From: Triops longicaudatus
Taxonomy: Eukaryota; Arthropoda; Branchiopoda; Notostraca; Triopsidae
Assembly: GCA_022885665.1 (NCBI GenBank)
Contig: JAGQDJ010000010.1
Span: forward strand, 124,001 to 188,000
Direction of reading: 5' to 3'
DNA: 64,000 bases
In this document: positions 34,101 to 44,800 of the stretch, one piece after another
Layout of the letters: every line of letters starts with the position of its first letter
Numbering within the stretch: position 1 is the first letter of the stretch
Position numbers and translations under genes: made by a program
The notes under the pieces: model-generated
Seen by the model: only the letters and a program-made list of their open reading frames with translations
Databases searched by the model: none
Told to the model about the DNA's origin: nothing

Positions 34101-37100
34101 TATAAATTTTAAATTGTTGCCCATATCTTCTTCTACAGGCTGGTTGTGCTCGTTCAAATACTTCGCCGATCCGTGCAATTTGGCCTACAGAATAAAAATA
34201 ATACATGTACAAAAATATATTTAAACTTTTTTAAAGTAAAAAAAAATAATAAGAATAAATAGACAAAATATTAAAATTTAAAAATCGGTACGAAAAGTTC
34301 GAACGAAGATTGAGATAATCTACTGAAGTTCATAACCGCAACAACGAAAACACGCCAGTGATAAACAAAATAAGCGATAAAATATACAAATGACCAAAAT
34401 AAATAGTATACAGACGAAGTAAACGGACATAATAGATTCCCGCTATAATGAATTGTTTTACAACGAATTGTCGGTTATAAAAGAGAGTTGATCGATTCGG
34501 AGTTGTGTAAATCTAAAGAAAACCGTCTGATATAACGAATGTCGCATTCAACGAACTAAATTTCTTTCTTCTCCCAGGCAGTTCGTTATGACGAGACTCA
34601 ACTGGGAAAAATTTTAAAATTAGTTAAGACAGTTGCACTAAGAAATTATAAGAATGTAAATATTGATTGCAAGGCAATGTTGTTTGAAATATTCTCATAA
34701 AACTTATAAGATTGAAACACAATCTCGTTATAATGTCCGCTTTTATAACGAACTGTCGGTTAAGCCTATTTGTAAGTTACAGAAATGTGCAGAAAAATCC
34801 TTTGATATAAGGAACTTCTGATATACTGAAGAATTTTTCTGTCCCCGAATGGTTCTTAAAAAAAGATTATCGTGTACTAAAGTAGAATTTCGTTATGAAC
34901 TCACTGAGAACGAAAAAGCTACGTGGCATATCCGCAGTTCGTTTTATCAGAGTTTTTCTTTACACTTACAAACATCGGGACCTTAAAATTCGTCTATTAT
35001 AGCCGAAAGTTCGTTACAGAAGGTTTCGTTATAAATGATTCTACTGTATATAAACACAAAATTTTACCAAATAGTGCACAATTTTGCCGTTTGGTTCCTT
35101 AGGTGGCTCCCAGTCCACTTGTATGGAGCGAATATTGGTCTCTGGATTTTCTATGCAACTTACACGCAACTTTGTGGGCGGGCTCGACTCTACAAAAGAG
35201 AAAACCAGGAAAAATCCATCAATATGCTGAAAACGAAGAAAATCTTAATTTATCTTAAAAAAACACAAAAGGTCATTTACCGCCATCCATTGTGCTGCCT
35301 TCCACAAGTTCGGACCAACTACCGCACTCTTTCTCGATATAACGATGACAGGCCCTCACCTGCAAACCAAATACAAGCAAGTAAATTACAAATTAATAAA
35401 GCAGACAAAACTAGTACAAAATGTACGAAAATGGTTAAGAAGTGAATATAATTTGCAGTTGAGTAAGCCCAAGCGATCAAAACAACAAATAACTAAAACG
35501 AACTGAATGTTTTTTAAAACAAAAAATTTTGACTGACTTTCACGGGTTAAAAAGGATAAAAATTTATATTTATTTTGTTCGTTATTATTTTTACACTTAC
35601 TTTATACTTTCATTATAGTTACATTACTATATACTTTTTATTTACTTAATAGTTCAGGTTTTGTATCTTCTATTAATTCATTTATTTAATTTTATTATTA
35701 TTTTTATTTACCTCCCACAATGCTATTAAAATAAAACATAAGTAATTACACTTTTGTTATTATTATTATTACTATTATTACTTCAAAACTTCTATTGTAG
35801 ATGAAAAACTATAACTATAAAATTCAGCTATATTTAACTAAAACTTAACTATTATTTTTTACTTTAAATTTGTACAAGGTTGCAGGTCGCAATTTTCCAA
35901 ACATGTACAAGTTTCCGTCCTCGGGATAGGTCAAGGAAATGGTATGTTCATGTGTATTATTTGCTTTAGCTTGCCAGACTTCGAAATAGCCAATGAAACG
36001 TTTCACACTTTCCGGTGGTGCGTTCCAGCTAATGGACACAGATTCGGACGTCGAGCCAGTGACAAAAGCTCCCGGTTGGTACAGAGGATCTGGAATATAA
36101 CGAATACATAAATTAGCAAATAAAACAAACAAGTAAAACAAATAAAAATACAGTAAAAGCTTTCGGTCTCCACTTTACACAATAAAAAATAACATAAAAC
36201 AAATACGAAATAAAAATCTGTAAGAGCCAATACGAACATACATTCAAAACGATTTCATATTTTTCACTACGGAATTTTTTTTATCGACATTTTATTTTGC
36301 GTTCATTTTAATTTTATTTCCTTTTTACGACACCATCTTCCTTTTGCACTGACGAATTTGTACGTTCTTAAGAATATTATATTTATTTGTTCCAATGGCT
36401 TCGCAGGCCCCGCTTACTGACGGTGATAAGGGAGATTTAAGGTTTACCATCTGCTAAAGGGTATACGAATTCCGTGGAAGTGGCTTCTTTGCTGGATCCG
36501 AGGGCGTTACGGGCCACTAAGCGGAATTTGTAGCCCATGCCGGGTTCAACGTCGATCACAGCTTCGGTGACGCTGGGATTGATTTGTTGGGCGGAGTAAA
36601 TCCAGCCCGTTTCGTTTCCGTCTTTCATGGTAGCTAGCGTATAGCCCGTAATGGGCGAATGGCCAGTGAAAACTGTCCAGTTGAAAAAAATTTTGGTGAC
36701 GCTGACGCCAAACACGGTTCCCATTTCAATCTCGGGAGGAACTGGAGAAAAGAAATCAACAAATTATTACAAGAAATTGAAACCAACAGAAAAAAAACGA
36801 AGCGTTTCAAATATAATAGATTTTAGCCATAAATTTTCAAACACTTTTCCATCGATGGGTCAAAATTCTCTAGAATGTTCGGGAAATGGTGCCGCTAGCT
36901 ACGACTTCAACGCAACAATAAAACTTTAGTCCAATGTCGTTTTATCGAACCCACTGGGAACATAGGACCTTCACGGCATATTCGAAGTTTGTTACATTAG
37001 ATGCATTTTCCCGTTCATTTTGCGTAACTCGGGACCTTCTAATCCAATATTGCTGAAAGTTTGTTACAGAAGGGCTTTTACCACAAGACCTTAGTGTACA

Positions 37101-39915
37101 AGTGCCTTAGAATGAAGTAGGTTAGTACATCTTCCATTACATTCCGTTGTTATTTGTACCTTAACACAATTGCTCATATCTAACCAAAGCTATATGGCGT
37201 CACGCGCTAGGTTTTGATATTGTAGCAACAAATATTGCACAATATCCATTCTTGCGGTTTTCAGCTCGCTAATATCTCTACAAATGATAAGGCGGACACG
37301 GAATTGTCGTTGCTTCGCAATACAGCAAAAACAAATTACACGCGAACAAAAACGCTTGGAATACGACAAAGCGAAAAATTTATACACAACTATCTACTAT
37401 CGAACTATTTTCTTCTAGACATTTCGCTTCACTGAAAGCTTGCTAAATCGAACATTTTCCCCTTCATTTTCTGTCAGACGAGAAAAGTTCGAAAATGTGA
37501 CGTCATACGTTACACACAGGAAGCTAAGCTAACGAAATCGAACGTTTTCTACTGAGTTTTTACGAATACTTCAGAAAGACGCGAAAAAGTGCTTCAATGT
37601 GGAATTAAATCGCACGATTTTTGTCAAATTCCTCCTAAACAAGAAGAATGTCGAAACTGCCATCAGAGACACAATTGTCTATGACGTCATCACACGACGA
37701 TGCACAGCGTGTACTTCACAGCTAACCAAAAACATTTGAAAACAATTAATCACACGCTGTCGCATGCCTCAGCAACACGAAGTCGAATTACTTTCGACAA
37801 CGCGAAGAATGTTCGCAAAACGACGTCACTGTGGCGCGCTGTATATAAATATGCCACTGGAACAATGAAATATTGCATACCATTGCACCTATTTAACAAC
37901 AAACCACAAGCTGAAGCAAATAAAACGTCCCAAAATTCTTGGAACGCTAGTAAAATGATACCACGGACGCCACATGCGGTAAACAATAAAAAATGTCAAA
38001 AAGCAAAAGCTTTAGGCAAATACCGTATGCTGTAGTTTAATACAAATATTATAGTTTAATACTAACTTAACGCTAGATCTCATTTCGAAATTACCATCCA
38101 ATACGTAATTTGCAAGCCATACCCAAATGAATTTTCCTAGGATATTACCGGTAATTAACACATCTGTGAAAAGAGGCAGTACAACAAACTAACCACAAGT
38201 AAACCTACAATGCACTAATCTATGAATTAATATATACAATTCTCCTACCTCCTTAAAAAAACACCTTCAACGACGAAATTCTATATTACAAACTAATTAG
38301 CGTAACATACACAATTTTGGCCTGGAAATAATCAGTGTCACAAAAATGAGAGAGTTTTACCTTACAATTATGAACAACTATCATCTTTCATTATTAACTT
38401 ACACAAAGTCGATAATACGCAGCAATACGCTTCACTTATGCCATAACATTCAACTTGCATAAAAACCTTCATAAGATTGACGTTATGAGAAAATTTGGCT
38501 TAAAATTTGTCGCAGAAATGCTTTGTTGGGCTTCGTAGTTCACGCAAATGGCCTTGTGACTGCCTTTCAGATTAACCTAATCTAAATTAATCAATTTAAA
38601 GACTTGCTTTTTACCTTGCACTAGTAAGTTAACTTCAGTATTCTTCTCTTCTTGCTCATTAAAGGCTTTGCACTGATACGTTCCATTTTCTTTACGCTGA
38701 ACATCCGTCCAGTAAAGGCTTAACACTGTCCAAATACCGTCTTCGCTGTATTTCTGCGTCAATCTACCCCCCAAAAAAAATGCATTACAACATGTTTCCT
38801 TCTGTTTTCTATTGCGCTTTTTATATTAACTGCAACAAATATGTTCCAGTCTTTATTCCAATAATTGTTTTTCTTTCATTAAATATATTTCAATATATAT
38901 ATCTTTTAAAACCAAATTATATCGTAGGCTTGCGCCGTTTGACGGTTCTTTATTTTGATAGTAAAATTATTACATTCCCTTTTACACAAATGACTTATCA
39001 TAGAATCACTAAATATTTTCAATATTGTTGCATTTTCATATTTTGTTAGGAGCCAAAAGTAGAAATTTTACCGCTCTGTAGGCTCCAATTCTTCTTCACC
39101 ACGAGTAATAGTCACATTCGGAACAGGACGACCTGTTGCCTTGCATTTCAGCATTGTACTATTGCCTTTCGGGACATAAAGTTTTCCATTAACCGAATCC
39201 GGGAATTGTACGCGTACAGGAACTAAGAAATATCGAAAAAACCCAGTTAACAATTTAACCAACAATAATTTTACACAATTATTTCTATTTTTGTTTATTT
39301 AAACTACCATCGAAGATTAAATCGGTGGTTTTCTCATCAGTGACATTGTTAGCAGTGATTTGGCAAGTTACGTTGCCTATAGATTCGGCCGTGCAGTCTA
39401 CGTGCAGCCAATCATTGAGAAGTTTTTTTTTTTCGTCGTAATGTTGCAGCAAAACCGAATTTTCTTGCACCACGCCGTTATGCCACCACGTAAATGTGAC
39501 GGATTCTCGTTCTTCTTCAAACTCCAGTTGTGCCCGGCATAAAATTTTCACCTCACCGGTACAGACCCCGCCCACTTCGGCGACAGTCAATTCGCTAATG
39601 GATATTTTGCCTAAAAATGCATGAAAAAATCAGGAGAATACTTTTGTAACACATTCTAACATATATATCTTCCAAAAACGAAACAAAAAAGCATTCTTCA
39701 TTTAGAACTATTTTCTTATTGCGCTTTTTTAATATTTTATGGAGTTTTCAATTTTATTCACTTTTATTTCAGATTCGTACGATTTTAGTGTTTTATTTAT
39801 TATTTTAAGGGTAATTACTTAAGCTCGGGCCAGGTAGTGCAATCCAAAGCACTACAATAGTGGTAGCTAAATGCTGGCAGGTTTTCTGCCATCTTAAGCC
39901 CTCTTTTTTCTTCAT
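27532..39915 (-). CDS. Ptp69D: Receptor-type protein tyrosine phosphatase, Ptp69D-like
   Basis: Single-pass receptor phosphatase; the insect counterpart acts in axon guidance. Exons: 39819-39915, 39308-39610, 39072-39222, 38615-38763, 36448-36741, 35863-36089, 35281-35359, 35068-35189, 33847-34184, 33490-33624, 33121-33350, 31927-32898, 29984-30369, 29647-29796, 29406-29576, 29142-29258, 28208-28351, 27884-28056, 27676-27811 and 27532-27609. All join in phase to 1483 residues (insect Ptp69D is about 1460). Order: signal peptide (1-32), two Ig domains (to about 233), three FN3 domains (to about 590), a basic RKRR site (684-687), a membrane span (about 746-770), PTP domain D1 with VHCSAGVGRTG (C1115, R1121), then D2 with HCSTGSLRCS (C1412). 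D1 has WKD in place of WPD. D2 has WPS, so it is probably inactive. Two Ser/Thr/Pro-rich inserts interrupt D1 (about 953-1016 and 1042-1066). Confidence 0.93.
28085..28121. repeat. (AAT)n microsatellite in a phosphatase intron
   Basis: About twelve uninterrupted trinucleotide units, 29 bp past the 3' acceptor of the exon that ends at 28056 on the minus strand. Confidence 0.95.
28640..29080. repeat. Degenerate GTAAGAGA / ATAAGAGA repeat
   Basis: In the phosphatase intron 28352-29141. Phrases such as TGTAAGAGA followed by CCTCATATAAGA or CCTCACATAAGAGA occur near 28698, 28812, 29013 and 29045, and CGAACCCGGATGTA or CGAACTCGGATGTA near 28913 and 29004. Two main blocks are about 200 bp apart, suggesting an old tandem or paired insertion. 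Confidence 0.5.
30480..30745. repeat. AAGATGGCG-type hairpin repeat, second locus
   Basis: In the phosphatase intron 30370-31926. GCCATCTTGG, GCCATTTTGAAG, CAAGATGGGG, GGTGGCGGCT and CAAGATGGCC occur within 260 bp in opposing orientations, resembling the array in WDR3 intron 7. Confidence 0.45.
31060..31545 (-). mobile_element. Decayed non-LTR retrotransposon fragment, C-terminal end of the RT ORF
   Basis: In a phosphatase intron, same strand as the gene. Reading the minus strand gives AKILYSKSVYVPTLTYDREI, then IWVKTKRIGSRIQAAEMKLI, and after frame changes LRWLEHVQRM, GRPRTRLKDC and VHWRTLLGLFEP. This order (YVPTLTYG-like, SRIQAAEM, LRWLGH, GRPRTRW, DR..W) is the usual region after the RT palm in CR1/Rex/RTE-type elements. 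Several frameshifts and stops show it is inactive. Boundaries are approximate and I found no target-site duplication. Confidence 0.8.
34430..35060. repeat. Dispersed TATAACGAAC-type repeat, tandem copies
   Basis: In the phosphatase intron 35067-34185. ACAACGAATTGTCGGTTATA, GTAAATCTAAAGAAAA, GATATAACGAATG and GTTCGTTATGACGAGACTC are followed near 34740 by a second copy (TTATAACGAACTGTCGGTTA) and by TTCGTTATAAA at 35025. This is the best preserved copy of the family in the window. Confidence 0.65.
36930..37085. repeat. TATAACGAAC-type repeat, diverged copy
   Basis: In the phosphatase intron 36742-38614. CGTTTTATCGAACCCACTGG, GGACCTTC, GAAGTTTGTTACA and GAAAGTTTGTTACAGAAG match the right half of the copies at 34860-35040 (CGGGACCTTAAAATTCGTC, GAAAGTTCGTTACAGAAG). 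Confidence 0.5.
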
Positions 39916-41103
39916 GAAAAAGGTTTTAAAACGTTTCTTGCACCAATTCCTGCCGAGGACTGCACTTTTGGGTGCTGACTAGGAATCCTGGAAGAAATAA
40001 ACAATTTTTAAAGGTTTAATGGTAGTTAACACTCAAAGCACTGTCAATGAAACAAAATAATGCAGGTGAGAACGTTGAATGGCACAGAGCACCCTAATGA
40101 GTTTTGGGCAAAGTTTGAAATATAGAATGGAAGGAATGCGGTTTTTTACTTGCTAGACGCACTGAACGGAAGTAGCAAGAACGACTTCCTTGATTATAAG
40201 TCCTAATCAGTGCTTTTCGCGTTTTTAGTCCGGAAATTAATATCTGAGGAAGCGACCGTCCCAACCCAAACTGTTGACATCCGCCATTTTGCCAAAAATT
40301 CCGTGGCGCCAGATTCAAATTTAGGTACGCCTCTTCGTGTTATTATATAGCCTTGACGGAATCGTTGCGACCGTAAGACTCCTGGAGAATTTTTGTAGAA
40401 CACCTTAAATACGTGCTAAGTTAACATTTTAAGAGTTATTTTTATGTTTAAAGGGATATAGTATGAATATATGCGTTAAAGTTTGTTTAAGCTTCTAAGA
40501 ATAGGGGAAGTTCCCTACGAGTATTCCAGATAAATTCTTTGCTTAATCGGAATTTCTGGGTATTTTAGACGTTAATCTTAAGATATACCCATTCGTTTAC
40601 CATTCTAACTATTAAAATATGGTTAAGAAATACACAAGAGACAAATAAATTTTAGATATTCTGGAACTAGATGGAAACTATTTTAGTAAAGCTTCAGTTT
40701 GCTTATGCCGCATTGCACTTCAGATAGTATTATTCATACAACGCGCTTTCTGGGTAATTTTGGGAATCAACACCATATTTAACCTTTTCAAGGACCCTGT
40801 CATGCGTAGAGATTCGTAGCGTGGTAATAAATCGGACTTATGTTAGTTGATTCGGTTGAGTATCTACGAATCTAAGTGCTTCACAGACTTCGTCAATTTT
40901 TTTTTTTTACATTACCACCATCTCTGAGACCATAAGCGTTGCGGCAAAGTCAAGTGAACATAACATGGCGACGACGTCGACAAATTTGGTCCCCTTGGCC
41001 TTTTCGCTCACCGTCTTAACATTTCACTATCATTCTAAGAATAAAACAACGGCGCTATAAAGCTGTCTTGTATCTAGTTTACTCAGGAATGTCGTTTGTG
41101 TGA

Positions 41104-41484
41104 CTACTCATTTTCAGCTAAAATGTTATTTGTTAGATTTTGTAGTGCAATTTCTTGTTCATGTTCAAAGCTGTAACTTTGAACGTGTTCTTTAAAGAAT
41201 ATATACGCACACATGTTGCAACGGAAGGAAAACTCTGTACCTTTTCCGATTCTGCACGCTTTTCTACAAAACTTACTTTTTTCTTTAACTCCAAAATTAG
41301 CCGAAAACTCATTTAATAGACGGTCGTATTCGAAATATTCGAATTCTAGGTCTGTTATTGTGCGTTTGATAAACATGTTACGCATTGAGAAAGAAGAACC
41401 CTGTTTTGATATAGGGGCGTATTTGGCGTTGAGGCTTTGGCCGACAATCAGCGACGTTTTGCGTGAATTCTCACGTTTGGTCAA
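41104..41484 (-). CDS. Unidentified minus-strand open frame
   Basis: About 126 codons are open from a possible acceptor (TTTTAACGCAG, about 41493) to a TGA or TAA near 41104. There is no ATG at the left end of the frame, so if real it would be a terminal exon or start at an internal Met. A Cys/His cluster (FRCNMCAYIFFKEHV then FEHEQE) resembles a loose C2H2 finger, C-x2-C-x7-H-x7-H. It lies 3' of SMC5, where upstream exons would have to sit inside that gene, so a decayed fragment or chance is as likely as a gene. I do not recognise it. Confidence 0.2.
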   Translation of the reverse strand: MTKRENSRKTSLIVGQSLNAKYAPISKQGSSFSMRNMFIKRTITDLEFEYFEYDRLLNEFSANFGVKEKSKFCRKACRIGKGTEFSFRCNMCAYIFFKEHVQSYSFEHEQEIALQNLTNNILAENE

Positions 41485-41530
41485 TATACAGGCTGCGTTA
41501 AAATTACTGAGAAAATAAAAGTCGCTCTAT

Positions 41531-41790
41531 TTATTTCAATATTCACCAAAATTTATACATCATTTTTACAAACACGAAGAGCGAGGATCCTGACCTATAG
41601 TCTCCGTAAAACAAAATTTGTCAGCAATCGCATGAAAGAACGATGTGTGTAAAAGAAAGAAATTTCAGTATTTATCAAAACTTATAAAACATTTTCCGAA
41701 AACGAAGAACGAGGATGATTTGCTGGCCTGTAAGCCTACAAAAAACAATTTTTTTTTTTGTCACCGATCACATGATAGCACACACACAGA
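41531..41790. repeat. Diverged tandem duplication 3' of SMC5
   Basis: Two copies of about 125 bp, beginning near 41537 and 41664. Each holds TCAATATTCACCAAAA or TCAGTATTTATCAAAA, then CGAAGAGCGAGGAT or CGAAGAACGAGGAT, then a run matching TCACCGATCACATGA or TCAGCAATCGCATGA. They fall in the probable SMC5 3' UTR. Confidence 0.6.
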
Positions 41791-41802
41791 ACGTTCCATA
41801 AG

Positions 41803-44800
41803 CTAGTGGACATTCATGAAAAGGTCACCGCTGGACTGGGCTCGCTTCTTGGTTATATTCCGAATGTTAAACTGCGCTCCCGCAGGAACTTCACCATTGT
41901 GGACGATGAGTACGTGCATCCGCGGACTGTAGTCCAAATTTGGAAGCAACTACGAAAATAATAATAAAACAAATAAATTTGTAAAAACAAATTATAAAAC
42001 AAATAGACTAAAAAAAAATATAAAATTGTTAAATTTACTTTATCTTAATGTAAATTTCCCAAGAAAATGATAAACACAATTGTAACACTGTTTCGTGCTA
42101 TACCTTGGGAGTGAACAGAAAGTACTGGGCGCTGTTTTCATGGCAGGCAGTTTCCATCAACAAATCGAACACTTTCCGCTCGTTTGCAGGATCCATTCCC
42201 TTTTAGTTAAAAAAAAATAATAACGAAAGGAAAACAAGGAAAACAGAAAAGATATACAAACATCTAACGTTTCTACTGAGACAGTTTCCCGAACTCACTT
42301 GATTAATCTCGTCCACACAACGAAAAGGTACTTGAGTCAATTCTTGCAACGCTAGCATGTATAACGCAGTGGCTACTGCGCGCTCTCCGCCGCTTTGTCG
42401 GTGTGCATCAAGTTTCGACAAAGACTCCGTATCTCGGTACTTAACGTACACTTCTATGCCGTAATTCTGGTAATCTGTCTATATATTCGCAATGAAAAAA
42501 GAAAAAATAAATAAATAAAATAAAGTACGTGATAAAATAAATAAAAGTCTAGAGCTTCCTGAACTTTCTGATAAACCGTCAATTAATTTTTTTAACAAGT
42601 GTTTTTTTTGCCTTACTATTTCGGCTAATTTGGAAAAAGTAGTTTTCTTTTTTCTCTTTAAAATATAATTAGAAAACCGTGCAGAATTGACTAATTTAAT
42701 GCGTTTTTATTTCAAATGCGGCAAGCGTGTGTATTTTATTTTAAAGAACGCGTTCAAATTTACCTGAAAATATTTTTCTGGAATGAATTTTCTAAACAAA
42801 AAATCTGAAATATTCCGAATGTTTATAATACATTAATCTGATTTTGTCAACTATCCTTTGGTCCAGACCGGTTCACAATACCGGAGTTCTACTGCACTAG
42901 CCCAAGCAAAAAAGAAATAAACAAAAATTAACCTCGTGACTGCCTCTGGATAGCTTGATCTCTCCTGCGCAGCCTAACTGGTCGAAAAACTTGCTAAAGT
43001 TGACGTTAATACGACCAATCAGATCTTCTAAAGGTCTGAGCCATATTGTCCTCTTCAGCTTCATCTTCTCCCTCTTCTCATCCAGTTTTGCGCGCATTTC
43101 GCTCAAGCCTGCTTCCAATCTTTCGATGTTTTTCTTCCGCTGCTCGTACTCTTGAATAACCTACACAAATAAGAAAACTATAAAAAAATGAAATTTTGCT
43201 ACGTAATAAATGATAAAGAACTAGAATATGAAAATAAAAAGGAAAGTAAAACAACTAAATGCTGTATTTCTTAAGACAATATGTCATAGACGTCTGTCAA
43301 CTGGAACACCATTCAATTTAACTAAAAAATAAACTGAAAAATATTTCTAAAGAGTTTTTACGCCTTCATCGATGTCAACCATCATATCCGCACGAGCTCG
43401 GTACTCTGCGATGAGCTGGTCCACTTTCTCGATATTGCTCGGCAAGCGGGACAATTCATGTTCCAAAGCCGGCGGCAAATCTTCATCGCCTTTCAATTTG
43501 CTTTTACGCCGTGCTTCGTGCAACGCGCGTTCGGCTTCGTCTCGCGCTTGTTCCTCGTTCCGCTTTCTGTTATCTAATTCTTCCTAACAATCCAAACATA
43601 ACGTAAGAATGAAAAATCGACGCAACAATACAGAAGTAAAGCAACAATAGACTTTTAACAACTAAAACTTAACACAAAAACTTAATAATGAAAACTTGAA
43701 GCAGCAACGCGAATTTAAAGTAACAATGAAAACGCAAGGCAAATTTACTAAACAGGCTGCAAGAATAGGCAAGATTTAAATCGTAAAGCAACATAAAAAT
43801 ATTCTAAAGTACCATGCTGATTTGATGCACCAATGGGAACCTACAACAACAATGAATTTTAAACCAACAATGCTATTTCGCTCGCCAATGAATGTTTACA
43901 ACAAAAATGCTAACTTGAACCAACGATAAACGTAACAATGCTAACCTGACGCACAAACGAATGCTTAAAGCAGGAATGTTAACTTGATGCAACAACAAAG
44001 TTTTAAGGTAAGAGTGCTAACTTGACGTAACAATGAACGTACGGCAGCGTCAAGAATTTAGGTAGCAATGCTAACTTCAAGGAACAGTGGAAAAGCACGG
44101 CAACAATACTGGTTTAAGGTAACAATGCTAACTTATCGCAATAACGAACTTTTATGGTAACAATAGTAATTTGGCGCAACAACAAAACCTACAGGAACTT
44201 CAAGAATTTAAGTAACAATGCTAGAAACAACAATTAAAGACACCGTAACAATAAAAGTTTACGGTAACATACAATTTGACGCGATAATTAACACCTAAGG
44301 CAAACGTGATAACAAGACGCAAAAACGAACGTTTAAAGTAACAATGGTACGTTAACGCAATAATGAAAGTTTAAAGCAGCAATGTTAACTTGACACAAAA
44401 ATTGAATCTAGCAAGCTAATAAGTAGATTTCGGTAATAAACATCTATAAGTTAACGGTAGCATTGCTAACTAAATTCAATAACAGGAGTATATGACAATA
44501 ATAAACTTGATAGCAACTTTTCTGCCATGTGTGCATGGTTGTTCTTTCACATACTTGCAATCCGCCGAGGTTCGCACGTCCGTTTTGAAGCGCCATCTCA
44601 GCCTGCGTCGCCCGACTTTTCGCTATTTCAAAGAAACGGCGCGCCAAAGCGCGACTCGTATGTGCTTCTTGTAACAACCCGCAAGCTTTCGCTTCCTTTC
44701 CTAGCGATTCAAGTAACTTCATAGCCAAAGCCTGTTTTGAGAAAACAAAATATGGTTCAAACTGAGACACGTAAAATACGCGTTACTACAGTAGTTTGGG

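Larger units (their letters stand above)
39916..41802. other. Spacer between the phosphatase gene and SMC5
   Basis: Contains the phosphatase promoter and the SMC5 3' UTR. The region 39916-41100 shows no gene. One unidentified minus-strand frame lies at 41104-41484 and a tandem duplication at 41531-41790. Confidence 0.5.

Noticed and set aside
37700..38035. 111-codon frame in a phosphatase intron
   Set aside because: No domain, no splice context, and overlapped by a comparable frame on the other strand.
40880..40970. Short minus-strand ATG frame considered as the phosphatase signal-peptide exon
   Set aside because: Its possible donors are phase 0, while the next exon needs phase 1. The exon at 39819-39915 has the right phase and a proper hydrophobic core.
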